From NCBI GenBank assembly GCA_046094505.1, contig JBJTHN010000009.1:1-9859 (forward strand): 9,859 nucleotides of DNA, read 5' to 3'. Below are positions 6,382 through 9,859 of this stretch, piece by piece. Position 1 is the first letter of the stretch. The number at the start of each line of letters is the position of its first letter. The translations under genes and the position numbers were made by a program. Origin of the DNA: RFTU01 sp046094505 (GTDB taxonomy: Bacteria; Pseudomonadota; Gammaproteobacteria; Burkholderiales; Burkholderiaceae_C). The notes under the pieces are model-generated. The model searched no databases and had not been told where the DNA came from. It saw only the letters and a list, made by a program, of their open reading frames with translations.

Positions 6382-7665
6382 TTAAGCCCGCAGCATGTCG
6401 GCCCAGATGTTGTCGGCCCAGCTCAGCGCGTAGCGGCCTTCCAGCTCGCTGGCTGCTGCTGATACGCCGCCCGCACCTTGCACCGGCACGAAGGTCTTCT
6501 GCTCGGTGTTGTACTGGTGCACCGAGGCCACATGCACCACCTCGGTCTTGGAGACGAAGCTGTAGCAGGTGTTCATCACCACCGGCGTGGGGTTGACCGG
6601 CAAGCCCTGCAGCTGGTTGATGATGGCCGCAGCCGCCACCTTGGCATGTTGGTTGGCCATGTGGCCCGACTTGGGCATGGCCGGCGCGCTCATCGTGGCG
6701 TCGCCCAACACGTGGATGCCCGCAGCTGCGGTGCTTTCCATCGTCAGCCAGTTCACGTTCACCCAGCGGTTGTTGGCGTTGATGAGGCCTGCGCTGCGGG
6801 CCAAATCACCGGCCCGCTGCGGCGGGATCACGTTGATCACGTCGGCCTTCACATCCTCGAACTCGAGCTTGGCCGCGTTGTTGCCAGCGTCCACTTCCTT
6901 GAGCTCGGCGTTCGCCCGGTACTCCAGGATGCCGCTGTAGCGGTCCTTGAAGGCCTTCTCGAAAAGGCCCTTCTTCGAGATGATTTCAGCGTTGCCGTCC
7001 AATACCAGCACCTTACTCTTGGGTTTGTGTTCCTTGAGGTAGGCCGCCACCATGCAGGCGCGCTCGTAAGGCCCGGGCGGGCAGCGGTAAGGAGCCTTGG
7101 GAATGGAGATGGCCACCACGCCGCCGTCACGCATGTCGGTCAACTGCTTGCGCAGCGCCACGGTCTGTGGGCCCGCTTTCCAGCTGTGCAGGAACTTGGC
7201 CTGCGCGGCCGGCGTGGCCAGGCCGGCCACCGCCTCGTTCATGAAGTCCACGCCGGGCGACACCACCAGGCGGTCGTAGGGCAGGCGCGTGCCATCGGCC
7301 AGACGCACCTGCTTGGCGGCGGCATCAATGGCGGTGACCTCGCCCTGAACCACCTTCACACCCAGGGCCCGCAGCCCCTGGTAGCCCTTGGTGATCTCCC
7401 CCATCTGCTTGTAGCCGCCCAAGACCAGGTTGGAGATGGGGCAGGAAATGAAGCTGGCGTTTCGCTCCACCAGTGTGACGTCGATGTTGCCACCCCACAT
7501 CTTCAGGTAGTGCGCGGCCGTGCTGCCACCAAAGCCGCCGCCAATCACCACCACGCGGCCGATGGAGGGGCCGGCGGCAGTGGTGGCGCAACCGGCCAGC
7601 GACAGGCCGGTCAGTGCCGTGCCGGCACCCAGGATGCGGCGGCGTGAAATCGTATGCATCGTCAT
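6382..7665 (-). CDS. fccB: FccB (SoxF-like), flavoprotein subunit of flavocytochrome c sulfide dehydrogenase
   Basis: FAD subunit that oxidises sulfide in the periplasm and passes electrons to FccA; 427 residues from the ATG at 7665. It has a dinucleotide-binding GGGFGG (about residues 42-47). Three cysteines match the Allochromatium enzyme: Cys75 in SCPISN (FAD-linking position), and Cys195 (RCPPGPYERA) with Cys367 (NTCYSF), which form the redox disulfide. Also conserved are WKAGPQT.LRKQL, VINVIPPQRAG and HVLGDA. The N terminus has a Tat motif (SRRRILG) followed by a lipobox LAGC (Cys26), so it may be a Tat-exported lipoprotein. The ATG at 7665 has AAGGA (7677-7673) 7 bases upstream; a GTG at 7680 overlapping the fccA stop is the alternative. 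Sulfide:quinone reductase is a relative, but the cytochrome partner and motifs favour FccB. Confidence 0.93.
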   Translation of the reverse strand: MTMHTISRRRILGAGTALTGLSLAGCATTAAGPSIGRVVVIGGGFGGSTAAHYLKMWGGNIDVTLVERNASFISCPISNLVLGGYKQMGEITKGYQGLRALGVKVVQGEVTAIDAAAKQVRLADGTRLPYDRLVVSPGVDFMNEAVAGLATPAAQAKFLHSWKAGPQTVALRKQLTDMRDGGVVAISIPKAPYRCPPGPYERACMVAAYLKEHKPKSKVLVLDGNAEIISKKGLFEKAFKDRYSGILEYRANAELKEVDAGNNAAKLEFEDVKADVINVIPPQRAGDLARSAGLINANNRWVNVNWLTMESTAAAGIHVLGDATMSAPAMPKSGHMANQHAKVAAAAIINQLQGLPVNPTPVVMNTCYSFVSKTEVVHVASVHQYNTEQKTFVPVQGAGGVSAAASELEGRYALSWADNIWADMLRA

Positions 7666-7672
7666 GGCGTGT

Positions 7673-7677
7673 TCCTT
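7673..7677 (-). promoter_or_regulatory. Ribosome binding site favouring the ATG start of fccB
   Basis: On the - strand AAGGA reads from 7677 to 7673, 7 bases before the ATG at 7665. It begins at the last base of the fccA stop codon (TGA, 7679-7677). The alternative GTG at 7680 gives a 4-base GTGA overlap with fccA but has no comparable site directly upstream. Confidence 0.55.
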
Positions 7678-7997
7678 CACTTCTGGGCCGGTTTTTGGGC
7701 AGCGAAGTACCCGGCGATCAGCTTGATCTGGTCGTCGGTGTAGCCCTTGGCAATCTGGTGCATGATGGTGGTGTTCGGGATGGCGCCGGCTTTGTAGGCG
7801 GCCATCAGGCCCACGATGTTGGCCGCGGGTACACCTGCCAAGGACTTGACATCTTTGCCCACGGCTTGGCCGTTGGTGCCGTGGCAGTTGGCGCAGGTGG
7901 CCGCCAGGTTTCGGGCCAGGTTCACATCGGTTTGGGCGTGAACGCCGGTGGCGCCAAGTGCGATGGCCCAGCCCGCCAAAAGGTGCGAAATCCGCAT
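7677..7997 (-). CDS. fccA: FccA (SoxE-like), monohaem cytochrome c subunit of sulfide dehydrogenase
   Basis: Small class I cytochrome c of 106 residues that accepts electrons from FccB. A Sec signal ends VHA before QTDVN at about residue 21. One haem site is present, CANCH at 35-39, with Met79 (TTIMHQIAKGY) as likely sixth ligand and a C-terminal helix QIKLIAGYFAAQ. A single haem resembles the roughly 11-kDa FccA of green sulfur bacteria and not the dihaem, roughly 21-kDa FccA of Allochromatium. The start is supported by AGGAG 8 bases upstream on the - strand. fccB follows directly, with no room for a separate promoter. A general cytochrome c553/c4-like carrier is possible by sequence alone; the pairing with fccB decides the call. 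Confidence 0.9.
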   Translation of the reverse strand: MRISHLLAGWAIALGATGVHAQTDVNLARNLAATCANCHGTNGQAVGKDVKSLAGVPAANIVGLMAAYKAGAIPNTTIMHQIAKGYTDDQIKLIAGYFAAQKPAQK

Positions 7998-8145
7998 GGA
8001 CGCTACTCCTGAGTTGAATGCGACAGTATTGTGTGACAGCTTTGGAGCCGCGGAGGCGGCATCACGATCGGCTTGTGTCTAAGCTCATACCGGTGTCAAA
8101 TATCAGCCGACTTGAATCTACTGGGCCTTGGGGCCTCTTGCCATC
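7998..8145. promoter_or_regulatory. Divergent intergenic region between fccA and the small cytochrome gene
   Basis: Both flanking genes read outward, so promoters for each should lie here. On the - strand TTGACA (8099-8094) is a perfect -35 hexamer but lacks a good -10 at the usual distance. On the + strand TTGTGT (8073-8078) and TCAAAT (8096-8101), 17 bases apart, form a weak candidate. GTGTC-N-AA occurs twice as a direct repeat 18 bases apart (from 8075 and 8093). A small hairpin GCCGC-GGAG-GCGGC covers 8047-8060. No site is convincing alone. Confidence 0.4.
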
Positions 8146-8523
8146 GTGAAAACCCTCTTAGCCCTCGTCGCACGGTTCGCGTCTGGCCCTGCCGTGGTCG
8201 CGGCCTTTTTGGCCTTGGCAGCGCTGCCCGTGGCTCATGCACAGCCGCAGCGCCTGTTCAAGGGGGCTGACTTGGCTTTGGGCGAAAAGCTGATGGCCGA
8301 GCACCGTTGCAGTGCCTGCCACGCGCGCAAGGTGGGCGGTGACGGCAGTGCCATCTACCGCCCGATGGGGAAAATCAACACGGCCGGCCTTCTGCGCGGA
8401 ATGGTCGACTACTGCAGCACCGAATTGAACCTGGGCCTGTTTCCGGAGGAGGTCAGCGCCGTGGCAGCGGTGTTGGATCGCGATCATTACCGGTTTGAGG
8501 CACGGCCCGCGAGCAGACCGTGA
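8146..8523 (+). CDS. Small monohaem cytochrome c, function unknown
   Basis: Predicted exported protein of 125 residues from the GTG at 8146; a TTG at 8128 would add six residues, and neither has a clear ribosome binding site. The hydrophobic signal ends VAHA before QPQRLF at about residue 36. The haem site is CSACH (55-59) in the context GEKLMAEHRCSACHARKVGGDG, with Met74 (YRPMGK) as possible ligand. The C terminus holds a conserved-looking Cys90 (DYCSTELNLGLFPEE) and ends VAAVLDRDHYRF. From memory this resembles an uncharacterised betaproteobacterial cytochrome family with a Cys-Asn...Leu...Phe-Pro-Glu-Glu...Tyr-Tyr-Lys-Phe tail; I cannot verify that. It is not SoxX, since the GMPRFG motif is absent. 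Lying between fccA and the sulfur-type arsR, it may be an electron carrier for the locus, which is inference. Confidence 0.85.
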   Translation: MKTLLALVARFASGPAVVAAFLALAALPVAHAQPQRLFKGADLALGEKLMAEHRCSACHARKVGGDGSAIYRPMGKINTAGLLRGMVDYCSTELNLGLFPEEVSAVAAVLDRDHYRFEARPASRP

Positions 8524-8542
8524 TGGACGCTGGATCCGTCCA
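8524..8542 (+). other. Hairpin just after the small cytochrome gene
   Basis: TGGACG (8524-8529) and CGTCCA (8537-8542) pair perfectly around a 7-base loop, beginning at the base after the stop codon of the cytochrome gene. No T-run follows, so it is not a classical terminator. It could mark the end of that transcript or protect it, while arsR would start from its own promoter. Confidence 0.4.
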
Positions 8543-8562
8543 CGACACGCCCGTGATGCACC

Positions 8563-8587
8563 GTACATTCGTGAGCGTGCATATACT
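8563..8587 (+). promoter_or_regulatory. Candidate operator and -10 element directly before the arsR-type gene
   Basis: GTAcATtC (8563-8570) and GcATaTAC (8579-8586) form an imperfect dyad over an 8-base spacer. Its core ATTC-N8-GCAT differs by one base from ATTC-N8-GAAT, the site I recall for the persulfide sensor SqrR. TATACT (8582-8587) resembles a -10 box and overlaps the right arm, so a bound repressor would block the promoter; no good -35 is seen. A second inverted repeat, ATGCAC-N15-GTGCAT (8556-8582), overlaps it. Autoregulation is inferred. Confidence 0.5.
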
Positions 8588-8593
8588 GCAACA

Positions 8594-8971
8594 ATGAACC
8601 AGTCCCCACCTGAGTTGGAGCCGGAACTCGACCAAGACCGCGTCTTCGAGTCGGCGGCCGAGCTGTTCTCGATCTTGTCCACGCCCGTTCGGCTGAAGAT
8701 CATCAGCGCGGTGTGCCAACAAGAGAAGAACGTGTCGGAGCTGTTGGAGTTGATCGACACCACCCAGCCCAACATCTCGCAGCACCTGGGCACCCTGTAC
8801 CGCAGTGGCATCTTGGCCAAGCGGCGCGAAGGCACCCAGATCTACTACCGGCTGCAAAGCGAGCGCGTGGCTACCCTGTGCCGCGCCGTGTGTACCCAGG
8901 TGGCCATTGAGTTGGACTCCGCCGGTGGGGTCGAGCAAAGCGAACGGCTGCTGCCCAGCGCCCACCGTTGA
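8594..8971 (+). CDS. ArsR-family regulator, likely sulfide/persulfide sensor (SoxR/SqrR/BigR type)
   Basis: Cytoplasmic winged-helix repressor of 125 residues. The core runs from FSILSTPVRLKIISAVCQQE through the recognition helix TTQPNISQHLGTLYRSGIL to the wing RREGTQIYYRLQ, the usual ArsR order. Cys41 in the second helix of the fold and Cys96/Cys100 in the last helix (LCRAVCTQ) lie where SqrR and BigR carry the two cysteines that form a tetrasulfide bridge on exposure to persulfide. The ArsR arsenic motif (ELCVC) is absent. Its place beside fccAB and sox makes these the likely targets. The ATG at 8594 has no Shine-Dalgarno, and TATACT ends 6 bases before it, so the mRNA may be leaderless. 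A metal-responsive ArsR protein remains possible. Confidence 0.88.
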   Translation: MNQSPPELEPELDQDRVFESAAELFSILSTPVRLKIISAVCQQEKNVSELLELIDTTQPNISQHLGTLYRSGILAKRREGTQIYYRLQSERVATLCRAVCTQVAIELDSAGGVEQSERLLPSAHR

Positions 8972-9171
8972 GGGGCTGAGCGCGCAAGCTCGGATGGGGC
9001 GTCGGCGCTTCGTCGCAGCTGCTGGACGCGCACGTGCCACCCGCTATCTGCTCCAGCGCTACGGCTCGTTCCCGCGGGGTTCCTGAGGCCCATTCGGGCA
9101 TACCCCAGGTCCCAGAACCTGGGCACCTACAGCCGGTAAGCTCGCCAGCTTTGCTTCACCACGAGCCATCC
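8972..9171. other. Intergenic region between arsR and the peptidase gene
   Basis: 200 bases without a convincing gene in either direction; the overlapping frames here have no signal, motif or ribosome binding site. It holds a GCCC-ATTC-GGGC mini-hairpin (9088-9099), the 7-bp hairpin at 9104-9123, and AAGCT-CGCC-AGCTT followed by TTGCTT (9138-9157). No tRNA fold or clear -35/-10 pair was seen. A promoter for the peptidase gene is expected near the right end. Confidence 0.5.
9104..9123 (+). terminator. Possible weak terminator hairpin after arsR
   Basis: CCCAGGT (9104-9110) and ACCTGGG (9117-9123) pair over 7 bp with a 6-base loop, 132 bases after the arsR stop. There is no T-run, so it would act at best as a weak or factor-assisted terminator, or belong to the leader of the next gene. 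Confidence 0.35.
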
Positions 9172-9859
9172 ATGCCGTACCCTCACTTCAGAACCTCCGG
9201 ACCATCGGATTTGCATTCGAAGGCCCGCGCACCGCGCCCATGGGCCACCCTGGCCACAGCAGGCCTCTTGGCAGCGCTGCTGTCGGCCTGTGCGGTGGTG
9301 GCACCGCCCCCGGCAAGCCGCGACAGCGGGGCGGTCATCGCCCCCAACTCGAACCTCTTGGTGCAGGGCATACCACCCATCCCGGCCTCCTTGGCGGCGC
9401 AGGTGGACCAGTACACCGATTTCCGAGGGCACAGCTTCGTCACCTGGCACCCCACCGAGCCAGAGATGATCGTGGCCCATCGCGCACCGGGCTCCAGCGT
9501 GAACCATCTCTTCCGCCTGACAAAGCCCATGGGAGCCCTTGAGCCCCTGACGCAGGGGCCCGAGCCGGTGAGCTCAGCCCACTACGAGCCCAAAGAGGGG
9601 CGCTTCCTGATTTATGCCCGGGCCACGGGCGGCAACGAGGTATCGCAGCTCTACCGCCTGGACCTGTCGACACGCCAGTCCACGCTGCTGACCAACCCCG
9701 ACGAGCGCCACTCGTTTGAAACCTGGTTTGGCAAGAGCGGCCGCTTCCTGTTCAGCTCGGTCCCGCTGGACCGCACCGCCCGTGCGGGCACCCGCAGCAC
9801 CGTCAGCACACTGCTGCGCACCATGGACCCGATGGACCCCGGCAGTGTGAAGACCTTGG
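9172..9859 (+). CDS. S9-type (prolyl oligopeptidase-like) peptidase, N-terminal part, predicted lipoprotein
   Basis: The frame is open from the ATG at 9172 to the window edge, giving 229 residues without a stop. The N terminus has a basic stretch (KARAPRP), a hydrophobic segment and a lipobox LSAC with Cys40, so a lipoprotein is predicted. After a Pro-rich linker, IPPIPASLAAQVDQY leads into repeats of the beta-propeller kind: HSFVTWHPTEPEMIVAHR, then HLFRLTKPMG..LTQGPEPVSSAHYEPKEGRFLIYAR and QLYRLDLSTRQSTLLTN. This matches the TolB/WD40-like propeller in front of the hydrolase domain in S9 peptidases; the catalytic Ser-Asp-His part would lie beyond the window. The start has no good Shine-Dalgarno, and a TTG at 9211 is an alternative. 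The gene seems unrelated to sulfur oxidation and probably marks the end of the locus. Confidence 0.75.
   Translation, partial: MPYPHFRTSGPSDLHSKARAPRPWATLATAGLLAALLSACAVVAPPPASRDSGAVIAPNSNLLVQGIPPIPASLAAQVDQYTDFRGHSFVTWHPTEPEMIVAHRAPGSSVNHLFRLTKPMGALEPLTQGPEPVSSAHYEPKEGRFLIYARATGGNEVSQLYRLDLSTRQSTLLTNPDERHSFETWFGKSGRFLFSSVPLDRTARAGTRSTVSTLLRTMDPMDPGSVKTL

Noticed and set aside
6478..7647. 389-residue open frame on the + strand over fccB
   Set aside because: A mirror of fccB codon bias; composition is unnatural (His, Gly, Val rich) and fccB is clearly the real gene by motifs, ribosome binding site and terminator.
8871..9126. Short - strand frames across the arsR end and the following gap
   Set aside because: No ribosome binding site, motif or signal; they share arsR's antisense strand and look like noise.
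8972..9171. Possible tRNA or degraded gene in the gap after arsR (GGGGTTCCTGAGGCC looks like a T-arm)
   Set aside because: No matching acceptor, anticodon or D-arm could be folded around it, and no frame gives a recognisable protein remnant.
1..9859. Mobile element, CRISPR array or integration site
   Set aside because: No transposase or integrase, no regularly spaced repeats, no terminal inverted repeats with target duplications; gene order and base usage look uniform.

Overview
The window is a thiosulfate/sulfide-oxidation (Sox) locus from a GC-rich proteobacterium. The gene order soxC-D-Y-Z-A-X-B and the protein types suggest a Burkholderiales (Comamonadaceae-like) betaproteobacterium. That placement is inferred from recognised families, not from a database search.

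Layout. Positions 2-6353, all on the + strand, hold a compact operon: soxC (5' end cut off by the window), soxD, soxY, soxZ, soxA, soxX and soxB. Genes overlap or are separated by at most about 80 bases, and each has a clear ribosome binding site. A strong intrinsic terminator (6353-6378) lies between soxB and a convergent - strand pair, fccB and fccA (7997 down to 6382), which encodes flavocytochrome c sulfide dehydrogenase. A region of about 150 bases at 7998-8145 separates fccA from a divergent + strand gene for a small, poorly characterised monohaem cytochrome c (8146-8523). Next comes an ArsR-family regulator with cysteines placed as in persulfide sensors (8594-8971). A 200-base gap follows, then the start of a predicted lipoprotein of the S9 (prolyl oligopeptidase-like) peptidase family that runs off the right edge (9172-9859).

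How it works together. SoxXA (a two-haem, type II-like complex) attaches thiosulfate to the C-terminal Cys of SoxY in SoxYZ. SoxB hydrolyses off sulfate, and SoxCD oxidises the remaining sulfane sulfur, so a complete periplasmic pathway to sulfate is encoded. FccAB adds sulfide oxidation. The ArsR protein is the likely sulfide/persulfide-responsive repressor. Electrons would leave through c-type cytochromes: six CXXCH haem sites are encoded in the window.

I do not see an undescribed system here; this is a recognisable Sox locus. The points worth a second look are details: an Arg-to-Lys change in the Tat motif of SoxB, lipoprotein signals on SoxX and FccB, an extra Cys pair in SoxY, a probable leaderless arsR with an overlapping operator, and the orphan cytochrome. 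No mobile element, CRISPR array or RNA gene was seen.
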